A stretch of DNA of 64,000 bases from Bacteroides mediterraneensis (GCF_900128455.1 NZ_LT635783.1:2319935-2383934), one strand, 5' to 3'. Counted from the first letter of the stretch, positions 6,999-16,957 are shown. The notes: a model not told the origin generated them from the sequence alone. Translations and numbers: made by a program.

Positions 6999-9008
6999 AT
7001 GTACAATATCATTCAATTAAACGACAAAGATTTGTCGGAGTTGCAGCAGATTGCCAAAGAGTTGGGTCTGAAGAAAACCGATTCGCTGCGAAAAGAAGAA
7101 TTGGTGTACCGCATTCTGGACGAACAAGCTATTGTCGGTGCCACCAAAAAAGTGGCTGCCCAACAAAACAATGAAGAACGCAAAGAAGGACAACCACGCA
7201 AGCGTTCGCGCATCAGCATAAAAAAAGAAGGGGACAAGGTGTACACTGCCACTAAAGACAAAGCGCAGAAACTGGAAGTCAACACTCCTGCTCTCCCGGC
7301 TCCTACACCTTTATTTAAAGAGATACCTGCTCCAGCCGAAAATACAATGAAAGAAGCGGTCCCAGCCGAAGGGACAGCCATCCAGGCAGAAGCTCCGGCT
7401 GCCGAAGAAAAACCGAAAGCCAAACGAGGACGGAAACCGGGTTCCAAAAACAAATCAACCCTGGCCAAAGAGGCACAGGAAGCAGAACAGCAGGCAAAAC
7501 AAGAAACAGCGCCGACTGCAGCCCCCCTCCCCATCGAAGACGACATGGAGCTTCCTCCACTCGATTTAAGCAACAATGATTTTATTCCTATAGAAGACCT
7601 GCCGTCGGAAAAATTCGAAATTCCATCGGAACTGCTCGGCAAGTTTGAAGCAACCAAAATGGAGGCTCCTGCTCCAGCTCCGGCCAAAGAGGGCAAACAA
7701 AAATTCCAGCCGCGCCAGGCTCGCCAGAACAACCGGAACAACCGTCCCAACAATAACAACAACCAAGGAAAAGACAATACACAGCCGAACGGCCAGAACA
7801 ATCCTGCGGGACAATCGGCTGCCGCTTCTACGGAAGCACCCGCCAACGCCACAGCTCCCGCACCAAAACCTGTAGAAAAGGCATACGACTTCGATGATAT
7901 CCTGCAGGGAACCGGCGTGCTGGAAATCATGCCCGACGGCTACGGCTTCCTCCGTTCTTCCGATTACAACTATCTTTCTTCACCCGATGACATCTACGTG
8001 TCACAGTCACAAATCAAACTGCTCGGACTGAAAACCGGCGACGTGGTAGAAGGTACCATCCGTCCGCCAAAAGAAGGTGAAAAATATTTCCCGCTGGTCA
8101 AGGTATCTAAAATCAACGGACTCGACCCGGCTCTGGTGCGCGACCGTATTCCGTTCGACCACCTGACCCCTCTCTTCCCCGACGAAAAATTCAAATTGTG
8201 CAAGGGATACAACGACAACCTCTCGGCCCGCGTGGTCGATTTGTTCGCGCCCATCGGTAAAGGACAGCGTGCCCTGATTGTGGCACAGCCGAAGACCGGT
8301 AAGACCATCCTGATGAAAGACATTGCCAATGCCATTGCAGCCAACCATCCGGAGGTGTACATGATTATGCTGCTCATCGACGAGCGTCCGGAAGAAGTGA
8401 CCGACATGGCACGCAGCGTAAAGGCCGAAGTGATTGCTTCTACCTTCGACGAACCGGCTGAACGCCACGTGAAAATTGCGGGCATCGTATTGGAAAAAGC
8501 CAAACGTATGGTAGAATGCGGACATGATGTAGTGATTTTCCTCGACTCTATCACCCGTCTGGCACGTGCCTACAACACGGTTTCTCCGGCATCGGGCAAG
8601 GTACTGTCTGGAGGTGTGGATGCCAACGCATTGCACAAGCCCAAACGTTTCTTCGGCGCAGCCCGTAACATTGAAGGGGGAGGCTCACTGACCATCGTGG
8701 CTACCGCCCTGATTGATACAGGTTCGAAGATGGATGAAGTGATTTTCGAGGAATTCAAGGGAACAGGTAACATGGAATTGCAGCTGGACCGCAACCTGAG
8801 CAACAAGCGTATCTTCCCGGCAGTCAACATCGTGGCTTCAAGTACGCGCCGCGACGACCTGCTGCTGGACAAGACTACCCTCGACCGCATGTGGATTCTC
8901 CGCAAATATCTGGCAGACATGAATCCGATAGAAGCCATGGATTTCGTGAAAGACCGCCTGGAAAAGACCAAGGACAACGACGAATTCCTGATGAGCATGA
9001 ACTCTTGA
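6999..9008 (+). CDS. rho: Transcription termination factor Rho with large N-terminal insert
   Basis: Hexameric RNA-dependent ATPase/translocase that ends transcription. The start is the ATG at 6999; the frame continues upstream to 6948 without support. The product has 669 residues against about 420 in E. coli. Order: Rho N-terminal helical domain (1-47), a low-complexity insert of about 240 residues rich in Ala, Pro, Glu, Gln and Asn with an Asn-rich run near 245-265, the cold-shock-type RNA-binding domain (from about 293), then the RecA-like motor with Walker A QPKTGKT near 430, LLIDERPEE, and the Q/R loops. Long disordered Rho inserts are known in Bacteroides, where phase separation has been reported for B. 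thetaiotaomicron Rho. Convergent with the DUF3127 gene. Confidence 0.97.
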   Translation: MYNIIQLNDKDLSELQQIAKELGLKKTDSLRKEELVYRILDEQAIVGATKKVAAQQNNEERKEGQPRKRSRISIKKEGDKVYTATKDKAQKLEVNTPALPAPTPLFKEIPAPAENTMKEAVPAEGTAIQAEAPAAEEKPKAKRGRKPGSKNKSTLAKEAQEAEQQAKQETAPTAAPLPIEDDMELPPLDLSNNDFIPIEDLPSEKFEIPSELLGKFEATKMEAPAPAPAKEGKQKFQPRQARQNNRNNRPNNNNNQGKDNTQPNGQNNPAGQSAAASTEAPANATAPAPKPVEKAYDFDDILQGTGVLEIMPDGYGFLRSSDYNYLSSPDDIYVSQSQIKLLGLKTGDVVEGTIRPPKEGEKYFPLVKVSKINGLDPALVRDRIPFDHLTPLFPDEKFKLCKGYNDNLSARVVDLFAPIGKGQRALIVAQPKTGKTILMKDIANAIAANHPEVYMIMLLIDERPEEVTDMARSVKAEVIASTFDEPAERHVKIAGIVLEKAKRMVECGHDVVIFLDSITRLARAYNTVSPASGKVLSGGVDANALHKPKRFFGAARNIEGGGSLTIVATALIDTGSKMDEVIFEEFKGTGNMELQLDRNLSNKRIFPAVNIVASSTRRDDLLLDKTTLDRMWILRKYLADMNPIEAMDFVKDRLEKTKDNDEFLMSMNS

Positions 9009-9032
9009 TAATCATCAGCTATACAAAAAGAG

Positions 9033-9066
9033 AAAGTCCCTTGCACCACATGATGCAAGGGACTTT
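9033..9066. terminator. Bidirectional terminator between rho and the DUF3127 gene
   Basis: A 13-bp perfect stem (9033-9045 with 9054-9066) with an 8-nt loop. Pyrimidine-rich tails follow on both strands (TCTTTTGCTC on plus, CTCTTTTTG on minus), as expected between convergent genes. Confidence 0.88.
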
Positions 9067-9084
9067 TCTTTTGCTCTTATTTTA

Positions 9085-9456
9085 TCAGAACGGCAGGTCG
9101 TCTTTCTCATCTGTAGCAGAGAAATCGGCCGGAGCCGCATTCACCGGCGGGAAAGGAGCTTCCGTAGGAGGCACCTGAGGAGCCGCCCCTACCCGTTCCA
9201 CTTTCCAGGCACGGATACTGTTGAACCAGCGCCCCTGCCATTCGCGGGCATCAATGTCGAAAGACACATTCAGCTCTTCTCCTATCTGAATATTAAACTG
9301 CTTGATTTTGTCGTCTCCAAAGACATCAAAACACATACGACGCGGATACTGGTCGTGTGTTTCAATCACATATTCTTGAACTTTCCATTCGTTTCCGTTG
9401 CGTGAAGTACCACCTTTCGGCTCCAAAACTGCAATCACTCTTCCTGCTAATTCCAT
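9085..9456 (-). CDS. DUF3127 family protein
   Basis: A 123-residue protein with the DUF3127 core in residues 1-88 (starting MELAGRVIAVLEPKGG and ending REWQGRWFNSIRAWKVE), followed by a Pro/Ala-rich tail ending DEKDDLPF. The small all-beta domain plus flexible acidic, Phe-terminated tail looks like the layout of single-stranded DNA-binding proteins, whose tails end in DDxPF. That points to an OB-fold, nucleic-acid-binding role, but this is analogy only. Expressed toward rho, sharing its terminator. Confidence 0.88.
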   Translation of the reverse strand: MELAGRVIAVLEPKGGTSRNGNEWKVQEYVIETHDQYPRRMCFDVFGDDKIKQFNIQIGEELNVSFDIDAREWQGRWFNSIRAWKVERVGAAPQVPPTEAPFPPVNAAPADFSATDEKDDLPF

Positions 9457-9553
9457 AAATATTATTTTTAAATTCGGTGACGAAATTACGACTTTCCACA
9501 GAAGAAAACTAATTTTTAAGACCTTTTTTTATAGGCTGTATGTAATCTTTTCG

Positions 9554-9561
9554 TAACTTTG
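9554..9561 (+). promoter_or_regulatory. Probable dnaN promoter, -7 element
   Basis: TAACTTTG matches TAnnTTTG and sits 71 bp before the dnaN start. A T-rich stretch at 9524-9530 is at the right distance for a -33 element. Confidence 0.5.
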
Positions 9562-9632
9562 GCAATTGGTTTAAGGCATCCAAGGATGCTTTCTGAGAAC
9601 AAAAACAAAACAAAAATAAATATAAAAGAACT

Positions 9633-10757
9633 ATGAAGTTTATCGTTTCAAGCACTGCTTTATTCAGCCATCTGCAGGCTATCAGCCGAGTGATTAATTC
9701 AAGAAATTCCTTACCGATTCTGGACTGTTTTCTTTTCGAACTGAGAGACGGTACGCTCTTCATGACGGCATCCGACAACGACACAACCCTGTCGACCTCC
9801 ATCGAAGTAAACGAATCGGACAGCGACGGACGGTTTGCCGTTTCTTCCAAGACTTTGCTGGAAGCACTGAAAGAAATCCCTGAACAGCCGTTGAGTTTTC
9901 ACATAGAAACCAGCAACATGGAAATCACCGTGGAATATCAAAACGGTAAATACAGCCTGATGGGACAAAATGCCGACGAATACCCGGATGCACAGGAGCT
10001 GGGCAGCAATGCCGTGCAGGTGACCATGGGGGCTGATGTCCTGATGAACGGGGTAAACCGCAGCCTGTTTGCCACGGCCGACGATGAACTTCGTCCGGTG
10101 ATGAACGGTATTTATTTCGACATCAGCACGGAAGACATCACGCTCGTGGCCAGCGACGGACACAAACTGGTGCGTTGCAAGACGTATGCGGCGCACGGAG
10201 CTGAGAAAGCGGCTTTCATCCTGCCGAAGAAACCGGCCAACCTGCTGAAAGGCTTGCTGCCGAAAGAGCAGGGCGACGTACAAATCGGTTTCGACGACCG
10301 CAATGCGATGTTCACCCTGGAGAACTATCAGATGGTATGCCGCCTGATTGAAGGACGTTACCCGAACTACAACTCGGTAATTCCGCAGAACAACCCGCAC
10401 CGCGCTATCATCGACCGTGCCCTGTTCATCAGTGCCCTGCGCCGTGTATCTGTGTTCTCTTCGCAATCCAGCAGCTTGATCAAACTGAGTCTGTCGGGAA
10501 ACCAGATGAAGATTTCCGCACAGGACATCGACTTCTCGACTTCGGCCGAAGAAACCATCGTATGCCAGTATGACGGCAATCCGATGAGCATCGGTTTCAA
10601 GTCATCGTTCCTGATTGACATCCTGAACAATATTTCTGCACAAAATATCATCATCGAACTGGCCGACCCGTCACGCGCAGGGGTCATCGTGCCGGAAGAA
10701 CAGGAAGAAAACGAAGACCTGCTGATGCTGCTGATGCCGATGATGCTGAATGACTGA
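9633..10757 (+). CDS. dnaN: DNA polymerase III beta subunit (sliding clamp)
   Basis: Ring-shaped processivity clamp that tethers polymerase and repair proteins to DNA. The 374 residues match the family length and its three repeated domains. The N terminus MKFIVSSTALFSHLQAISRVI, the mid-protein stretch RPVMNGIYFDI and the C-terminal LLMLLMPMM are recognisable. The Bacteroidetes form ends MMLND instead of the E. coli MPMRL. It heads a rightward run with an exonuclease, coaBC and recN, an order seen widely in Bacteroidetes; 27 bp separate it from the exonuclease gene. It is not next to dnaA here. Confidence 0.97.
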   Translation: MKFIVSSTALFSHLQAISRVINSRNSLPILDCFLFELRDGTLFMTASDNDTTLSTSIEVNESDSDGRFAVSSKTLLEALKEIPEQPLSFHIETSNMEITVEYQNGKYSLMGQNADEYPDAQELGSNAVQVTMGADVLMNGVNRSLFATADDELRPVMNGIYFDISTEDITLVASDGHKLVRCKTYAAHGAEKAAFILPKKPANLLKGLLPKEQGDVQIGFDDRNAMFTLENYQMVCRLIEGRYPNYNSVIPQNNPHRAIIDRALFISALRRVSVFSSQSSSLIKLSLSGNQMKISAQDIDFSTSAEETIVCQYDGNPMSIGFKSSFLIDILNNISAQNIIIELADPSRAGVIVPEEQEENEDLLMLLMPMMLND

Positions 10758-10784
10758 TTATTCATTTGTACACATAACTTACTC

Positions 10785-11561
10785 ATGAAACTGAACTTGA
10801 AAAATCCGCTCGTGTTCTTCGACCTGGAGACCACGGGCACCAATATCAATACAGACCGTATCGTTGAAATCTGTTACCTGAAAGTATATCCCAACGGAAA
10901 TGAGGAGGCCAAAACGCTCCGTATCAATCCGGAGATGCATATTCCGGAAGCATCGACTGCCATCCATGGCATTCACGACGAGGACGTGGCCGACTGCCCG
11001 ACTTTCAAGGAGGTGGCAAAGGACATCGCCAAAGACATTGAAGGAGCCGACATTGCCGGATTCAATTCCAACCGTTTCGACGTGCCCGTACTGGTGGAAG
11101 AATTTCTGCGGGCAGGTATCGACATCGACCTGACCAAACGGAAATTCATCGACGTGCAGGTTATCTACCACAAGTTGGAACAGCGCACGCTTTCGGCTGC
11201 CTATAAGTTCTATTGTGGCAAGAACCTGGAAGATGCGCATACGGCCGAAGCCGACACACGGGCTACGTATGAAGTGCTGAAAGCACAGCTCGACCATTAT
11301 CCGGATGTGTTGGAAAACGACATCAATTTCCTGTCGGATTATTCCAGCTACAGCAAGAACGTGGACTTTGCCGGAAGAATCATCTATGACGACAAGGGAG
11401 TGGAGATTTTCAACTTTGGAAAATACAAAGGAATTCCTGTGGCTGAAGTGCTCAAGAAAGACATGGGCTACTATGGCTGGATTATGAACGGAGATTTCAC
11501 ACTGAATACGAAGAACGTACTGACCAAGATTCGCCTGCGCGAAACAGGGCTGGTCAAGTAA
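10785..11561 (+). CDS. DEDDh 3'-5' exonuclease with C-terminal ExoX-like module
   Basis: A 258-residue exonuclease of the DnaQ/epsilon class. Exo I is FFDLETTGT (Asp13, Glu15), Exo II is GFNSNRFDVPVL, and Exo III is HTAEADTRATYE with the His and Asp of the DEDDh type. After the catalytic domain, residues about 207-250 carry FNFGKYKGIPVAEV, a module like the C-terminal domain of E. coli exodeoxyribonuclease X. Its place 27 bp after dnaN suggests a proofreading or repair partner of the clamp. Whether it is the main proofreading subunit or an auxiliary nuclease cannot be settled here. Confidence 0.92.
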   Translation: MKLNLKNPLVFFDLETTGTNINTDRIVEICYLKVYPNGNEEAKTLRINPEMHIPEASTAIHGIHDEDVADCPTFKEVAKDIAKDIEGADIAGFNSNRFDVPVLVEEFLRAGIDIDLTKRKFIDVQVIYHKLEQRTLSAAYKFYCGKNLEDAHTAEADTRATYEVLKAQLDHYPDVLENDINFLSDYSSYSKNVDFAGRIIYDDKGVEIFNFGKYKGIPVAEVLKKDMGYYGWIMNGDFTLNTKNVLTKIRLRETGLVK

Positions 11562-11573
11562 AGAGAATTGTGC

Positions 11574-12779
11574 ATGAATACACTACAAGGCAAGAAAATC
11601 GTACTGGGCATCACGGGCAGCATTGCGGCTTACAAGGCAGCGGTACTGACACGGGCATTAATCAAGAAGGGGGCGGAGGTGCAGATTGTCATCACCCCGG
11701 CAGGAAAGGAATTTATCACTCCTATCACCCTCTCGGCCCTGACCAGCAAGCCGGTCATCAGCGAGTTTTTCTCACAGCGCGACGGCACGTGGCACAGTCA
11801 CGTGGACTTGGGACTATGGGCCGATGCCATGGTCATCGCTCCGGCTACGGCTTCCACCATCGGCAAGATGGCACACGGGATAGCCGACAACATGCTGGTC
11901 ACCACTTACCTGTCAATGAAAGCACCGGTATTCGTGGCTCCAGCCATGGACCTGGACATGTTTGCCCATCCTTCCACCCAGCATAATCTGGATATTCTGC
12001 GCAGCTACGGCAACCACATCATCGAACCGGCTTCGGGCGAACTGGCCAGCCATTTGGTAGGAAAAGGACGCAGGGAGGAACCGGAGAAGATTGTGGAAGT
12101 ATTGGAAGAGTTTTTCCCCCGCCAGCAGGACTTGGCCGGGCGGAAAATTGTCATCACGGCGGGTCCTACGTACGAGAAGATTGATCCGGTACGCTTTATC
12201 GGCAACTATTCTTCCGGGAAAATGGGATATGCCCTGGCCGAAGCCTGCGCCACACGAGGGGCCGAAGTCACATTGGTAAGCGGCCCCGTTACCCTGCATA
12301 CCGTCCATCCGCACATTCACCGCGTAGACGTGGAAAGTGCGGCGGAAATGTATCAGGCCGCAGCCGAAGCTTTCAAGGAAGCCGATGCCGGAATCCTCTG
12401 TGCCGCCGTGGCCGATTTTACCCCGGAACAGGTAGCCGCACAGAAAATCAAGCGGGAAAAAGACGACCTGGTGTTGCGTTTGAAGCCGACGTGCGACATC
12501 GCCGCCTCGCTCGGGAAAGAGAAACGTCCGGGACAGGTGCTGGTGGGATTTGCCTTGGAGACCTGCGACGAAGTAAGCCATGCCCAGGACAAGCTGGCCC
12601 GGAAAAACTTTGATTTCATCGTACTGAATTCGTTGAATGACAAAGGGGCTGGATTCCGCTGTGACACCAACAAAATCACGATTATCGACCGTTCGGAGGC
12701 TGTTTCCTATCCGCTGAAAAGCAAGAAGGAAGTGGCTGAAGACATTGTAGACAAACTTTCGAGTCTGTTTCATTCCTAA
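11574..12779 (+). CDS. coaBC: Bifunctional CoaBC, coenzyme A biosynthesis
   Basis: Joins cysteine to 4'-phosphopantothenate (CoaB) and decarboxylates the product (CoaC) in coenzyme A synthesis. The start is the ATG at 11574; a TTG lies two codons upstream. The flavoprotein CoaC half covers about 1-185, with GITGSIAAYKAA, the active-site His in TWHSHVDLG and PAMDLDMFAH. The CoaB half follows, with GPTYEKIDPVRFIGNYSSGKMG and AAVADFTPEQ...KIKREKDD carrying the catalytic Lys. Length (401) is normal. Neighbours dnaN and recN reflect conserved order rather than a shared pathway. Confidence 0.96.
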   Translation: MNTLQGKKIVLGITGSIAAYKAAVLTRALIKKGAEVQIVITPAGKEFITPITLSALTSKPVISEFFSQRDGTWHSHVDLGLWADAMVIAPATASTIGKMAHGIADNMLVTTYLSMKAPVFVAPAMDLDMFAHPSTQHNLDILRSYGNHIIEPASGELASHLVGKGRREEPEKIVEVLEEFFPRQQDLAGRKIVITAGPTYEKIDPVRFIGNYSSGKMGYALAEACATRGAEVTLVSGPVTLHTVHPHIHRVDVESAAEMYQAAAEAFKEADAGILCAAVADFTPEQVAAQKIKREKDDLVLRLKPTCDIAASLGKEKRPGQVLVGFALETCDEVSHAQDKLARKNFDFIVLNSLNDKGAGFRCDTNKITIIDRSEAVSYPLKSKKEVAEDIVDKLSSLFHS

Positions 12780-12785
12780 ATTGCC

Positions 12786-14453
12786 ATGCTACAGTCTATT
12801 TTCATACAAAACTATGCGCTGATTGACAAACTGGACATCAGCTTCACTTCCGGATTTTCGGTCATTACCGGGGAAACCGGAGCGGGAAAGTCCATCATCT
12901 TGGGGGCTATCGGACTTCTGCTGGGTCAGCGGGCCGATGTGAAAGCCATCAAGAAAGGGGCTTCGAAGTGCATTGTGGAAGCGACTTTCCGGATTGCCAA
13001 CTATGGCATGGAACCGTTTTTCCAAGAGAACGACATCGAATACGAACCGGACGAATGTATCCTGCGCCGTGAAGTGTCGGCCAACGGAAAAAGCCGGGCG
13101 TTCATCAATGATACTCCTGCCTCACTTGCACAGATGAAGGTGCTGGGCGAAAAACTGATTGACGTACACAGCCAGCACCAGAACCTGTTGCTGAACAAAG
13201 AAGGTTTCCAGCTGAACATCTTGGACATTCTGGCACAGGACGAAGCACAGCTTTCGACCTATCAGGCCGTCTATCAGTCGTATAAGAAAGTAGTGAAGGA
13301 ACTGGAGGATTTCATCGCACAGGCTGAAAAGAGCCGACAGGACGAAGACTATATCCGTTTCCAACTGGAGCAACTGGAGGAAGCCGGACTGAAGGAAAAC
13401 GAACAAACGGACCTGGAACAGGAAGCGGAAACGCTGAGCCATGCCGAAGACATCAAGGCCGGACTCTACAAGGCCAGCCAACTGATTAACGGTGAGGAAG
13501 GCGGTACGGTATCGCTCACCAAGGAATGTATGCAGACGCTTCAGGGACTGACTCAGGTATATGCCCCGGCACGGGAATGGATGGAAAGGCTGAACAGCTG
13601 CTACATCGAGCTGAAAGACCTTGCCCGCGAGATTGGCAATGCGGAAGAAGAAGTGGAATTCAACCCTTCGCGTCTGGATTTCGTGAACGAACGGTTGAAC
13701 CTGATTTATTCCTTGCAGCAGAAGCATCACGTACAAACGGTAGAGGAACTGCTGGAACTGACGGAAAACTACCGCCATCAGCTGAATGCCATCACTTCTT
13801 TCGACGACCGGATTGCAGAACTGGAAGGACAAAAGAAAAAGCTCTACGCAGAGGTACTGAAACAGGCCGGTGTACTGACTGAACTCCGTACGCAGTCGGC
13901 CCGCCACATCGAATCGCAAATGGAATCTCTGCTTATCCCGTTGGGAATGCCCAACGTGCGGTTTGCCGTGGAACTGACGGCCCGCAAGGAACCAGACAGC
14001 AAGGGGATGGACAGCGTGACTTTCCTCTTCTCGGCCAACAAGAACGGTACGCTGCAGAACGTAGCTTCCATCGCGTCGGGCGGTGAGATTGCCCGCGTGA
14101 TGCTCTCGCTCAAAGCCATGATTGCAGGAGCTGTCAAACTTCCTACCATCATCTTCGATGAGATTGACACGGGTGTTTCGGGCTCCATCGCAGAGAAGAT
14201 GGCCCTCATCATGCAGGACATGGGACGACAGAACCGGCAGGTTATCAGCATCACGCATCTTCCTCAGATTGCAGCCCGCGGCATCGCGCACTACAAGGTG
14301 TACAAGGAAGACACCGAGACCGGGACAAACAGCCACATCCGACGGTTGTCGGACGAGGAACGGGTGCAGGAAATCGCCCACATGCTCAGCGGCAGTACGC
14401 TTACAGAAGCTGCCGTACAGAATGCACGTGCCCTGCTAGGCTTTAACTCATAA
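12786..14453 (+). CDS. recN: DNA repair protein RecN
   Basis: SMC-like ATPase that acts early at double-strand breaks. The 555 residues have the usual layout: ATP-binding head half with Walker A GETGAGKS near residue 30 and DVHSQHQNLLL, two coiled-coil arms around a short hinge (about 155-370), then the second head half with the ASGGEIARVMLSL signature and Walker B FDEIDTGVSG. It starts 6 bp after coaBC and ends 17 bp before rlmB, so translation is probably coupled along the run. Confidence 0.97.
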   Translation: MLQSIFIQNYALIDKLDISFTSGFSVITGETGAGKSIILGAIGLLLGQRADVKAIKKGASKCIVEATFRIANYGMEPFFQENDIEYEPDECILRREVSANGKSRAFINDTPASLAQMKVLGEKLIDVHSQHQNLLLNKEGFQLNILDILAQDEAQLSTYQAVYQSYKKVVKELEDFIAQAEKSRQDEDYIRFQLEQLEEAGLKENEQTDLEQEAETLSHAEDIKAGLYKASQLINGEEGGTVSLTKECMQTLQGLTQVYAPAREWMERLNSCYIELKDLAREIGNAEEEVEFNPSRLDFVNERLNLIYSLQQKHHVQTVEELLELTENYRHQLNAITSFDDRIAELEGQKKKLYAEVLKQAGVLTELRTQSARHIESQMESLLIPLGMPNVRFAVELTARKEPDSKGMDSVTFLFSANKNGTLQNVASIASGGEIARVMLSLKAMIAGAVKLPTIIFDEIDTGVSGSIAEKMALIMQDMGRQNRQVISITHLPQIAARGIAHYKVYKEDTETGTNSHIRRLSDEERVQEIAHMLSGSTLTEAAVQNARALLGFNS

Positions 14454-14470
14454 CAAGAAACTACAAAACC

Positions 14471-15220
14471 ATGATAGAAAAGAACGAAATGATTTTCGGC
14501 GTACGCGCCGTCATCGAGGCTATCCAGGCCGGAAAAGAGATTGACAAGGTATTAATCAAAAAGGATATCCAGAGTGATTTGTCGAAGGAGCTCTTCGCAG
14601 TATTGAAAGATACCTTTATCCCCGTACAACGGGTGCCGGTGGAACGCATCAACCGCATCACCAAGAAGAATCACCAGGGCGTAGTGGCCTTCATCTCGCC
14701 CATCACTTACCAGCGCACGGAGGACATCGTGCCCTTCCTGTTCGAACAGGGAAAGAATCCGCTGCTTATCCTGTTGGACGGACTGACGGATGTGCGTAAC
14801 TTCGGAGCCATTGCCCGCACGTGTGAATGTGCCGGAGTAGATGCCATCATCATCCCCTCCAAAAACAGTGTCAGCGTGAATGCAGATGCCATCAAGACTT
14901 CGGCAGGTGCCCTGCACACAATCCCTGTCTGTCGAGAAAATAACATTACAAATACCATCAAATTTCTGAAAGACAGCGGATTCAAGATTGTGGCAGCCAC
15001 AGAAAAAGGTGATTATGATTACACCAAGGCCGACTACAAAAGTCCGACCTGCATCATCATGGGGGCGGAAGACACGGGTGTGCCTTATGACCACTTGGCT
15101 CTTTGCGACGAATGGATCAAAATTCCTTTGTTCGGAAACATTGAATCACTGAACGTATCCGTAGCAGCGGGTATCCTGATTTACGAAGCTGTAAAGCAAA
15201 GAGGATTCGGAGAAGAATAA
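14471..15220 (+). CDS. rlmB: RlmB-type 23S rRNA 2'-O-methyltransferase
   Basis: SPOUT-class methyltransferase that uses S-adenosylmethionine to methylate a 23S rRNA guanosine (G2251 in E. coli). A small substrate-binding domain (1-75, with RITKKNHQGVVAFI) precedes the knotted catalytic domain with LLDGLTDVRNFGAIARTCE, IMGAEDTGVP and the C-terminal NVSVAAGILIYEAV motif. The 249-residue length is right. A related TrmH-family enzyme with another rRNA target cannot be excluded. Confidence 0.9.
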   Translation: MIEKNEMIFGVRAVIEAIQAGKEIDKVLIKKDIQSDLSKELFAVLKDTFIPVQRVPVERINRITKKNHQGVVAFISPITYQRTEDIVPFLFEQGKNPLLILLDGLTDVRNFGAIARTCECAGVDAIIIPSKNSVSVNADAIKTSAGALHTIPVCRENNITNTIKFLKDSGFKIVAATEKGDYDYTKADYKSPTCIIMGAEDTGVPYDHLALCDEWIKIPLFGNIESLNVSVAAGILIYEAVKQRGFGEE

Positions 15221-15242
15221 AACAATAAAACATACAACTACC

Positions 15243-16952
15243 ATGAAAATAAGAAAATTTACCCTTATTCTGACGTGCTGCGGAATGGCTTTCCAGATGG
15301 GATTCGCCCAAGAACTTCCCAAATGGGCAAACAAAGCCCGGAAAGCGGTATTTTCCGTCGTCACGTATGACAAAGACAACCAGATTCTCAATACCGGCAA
15401 CGGATTCTTTATCGACGAAAATGGAACAGCTGTTTCAGATTACACCTTATTTAAAGGAGCCGAACGTGCCGTTGTAGTTACCGCCGAAGGCAAAGAGCTT
15501 CCGGTGGAATACATTCTGGGAGCCAACGATATGTACGACGTAGTGAAGTTCAAGACGACTCTCGACAAAAAGACAGAAGCCTTGCAACCGACCTCACGCC
15601 CGGGAACGGTGAACGAGACTGTGTACGTGCTACCCTACTCCACACAGAAAGCGGCAACGGGTACGCACGGCACCATTGCCAAGATTGATATCATCAGCAA
15701 CAACTCTTTCTATTACACCCTGAACATGAAGACGGGTGACAAGACAGTCAGCTGCCCGGTGATGAACGCGGAAGGAGAAGTGATAGGATTGGTACAGAAA
15801 AACAGCGACAAGGAAAGCACTTCGAGCTATGCCATCGGCATCGGATATGCCAAGAGTCTTTCCATCAGTGCCCTGTCGGCCAACGACTTCGCCCTGAATG
15901 CCATTGGCATCCGGAAAGGGTTGCCGGAAGACGAGTCTCAGGCACTGGTGTATGTGTACATGGCTTCATCTAACCTGACCCGCGATGAATACCTGAACCT
16001 GCTGAACGAATTCATCCAGCAGTTCCCCAAAAACAGCGAAGGTTATTCCCGTCGGGCTACCTGCTACATCGGCTATGGAGACGACTCTCACTATGCACTG
16101 GCCGAAAAGGATTTGGAGACCATGGTGAAAGTCTCAGACAACAAAGGAGATGCCTACTACAACCGCTCCAAACTGTTATATAACTACGTGCTGGGATTAC
16201 AGGGTGCCAAACCTTACGGCGACTGGACACTGGAACGGGCACTGAAGGAAATCAATACGGCCCTTGAGAACGACAAGCAAGGATTGTATTACCAGCTGCA
16301 GGGCGACATTTATTTTGCCATGCAGAAATATCCGGAAGCTTTCGCCAGCTACGAAGAAGTAAACCGCACTCCGCTGGCTTCGGCTGCCAGCTTCTATGCG
16401 GCAGCCAAAACGAAGGAACTGATTGAGGGTGCTTCCAAGAAGGAAGCCATAGCCTTGATGGACAGTGCCGTGGCAAAATACAATCCACCCTACGGCAAGG
16501 AAGCCGCCCCCTACCTCTATGAACGTGGACGCATGAAAGCGGAAGACAACCAGTTCCGTGAAGCGGTAACAGACTATAACCTTTTCCAGGAAGCCATGAT
16601 GGGACAGGTTTCCGCTGAGTTCTATTTCATCCGCGAACAGGCTGAGATGCAATGTCGCATGTATCAGCAGGCTATCAATGATATAAACCAGGCCATCGAA
16701 ATGGAACCGAAGAATGCGGAATATTGGGTAGAAAAGGGAGGCATCCATCTCCGCGTCAACCAGCTGAATGAAGCCATCGAAGCCCTGAACAAGGCTATTG
16801 AACTGGATGTGCAGAATTCTGCCGCTTACCGTATGCTCGGCTACTGCCAGCTACAGCAGAACAAAAAGAAAGAAGGGCTGGCTAACTTGGAAAAGGCTGT
16901 CAAATTGGGTGACACCGTAGCCAAGAGCCTGCTGGAAAAATATAATAAATAA
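15243..16952 (+). CDS. Exported trypsin-fold (probably inactive) and TPR protein
   Basis: A 569-residue protein with a signal peptide (cleavage likely after FAQ, residue 23). Residues about 30-215 look like a trypsin/HtrA domain: GNGFFIDENG, AVSDYTLFKGA and the Asp in DMYDVVKF fit, and PVMNAEGEVIGLV fits the strand after the active Ser. However, the His position (TNNHVVEGA in HtrA) reads SDYTLFKGA, with Thr68, and the GNSGGP motif reads KTVSCPV, so the nucleophile appears lost. Residues about 245-565 are repeated TPR helices (GYSRRATCYIGYGD, AEYWVEKGGIHLRVNQ). It is best read as a periplasmic scaffold. It follows rlmB by 22 bp. Confidence 0.8.
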   Translation: MKIRKFTLILTCCGMAFQMGFAQELPKWANKARKAVFSVVTYDKDNQILNTGNGFFIDENGTAVSDYTLFKGAERAVVVTAEGKELPVEYILGANDMYDVVKFKTTLDKKTEALQPTSRPGTVNETVYVLPYSTQKAATGTHGTIAKIDIISNNSFYYTLNMKTGDKTVSCPVMNAEGEVIGLVQKNSDKESTSSYAIGIGYAKSLSISALSANDFALNAIGIRKGLPEDESQALVYVYMASSNLTRDEYLNLLNEFIQQFPKNSEGYSRRATCYIGYGDDSHYALAEKDLETMVKVSDNKGDAYYNRSKLLYNYVLGLQGAKPYGDWTLERALKEINTALENDKQGLYYQLQGDIYFAMQKYPEAFASYEEVNRTPLASAASFYAAAKTKELIEGASKKEAIALMDSAVAKYNPPYGKEAAPYLYERGRMKAEDNQFREAVTDYNLFQEAMMGQVSAEFYFIREQAEMQCRMYQQAINDINQAIEMEPKNAEYWVEKGGIHLRVNQLNEAIEALNKAIELDVQNSAAYRMLGYCQLQQNKKKEGLANLEKAVKLGDTVAKSLLEKYNK

Positions 16953-16957
16953 TCGTT

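Noticed and set aside
11568..11573. TTG upstream start for coaBC
   Set aside because: An ATG two codons later gives the expected N terminus; the TTG adds nothing conserved.
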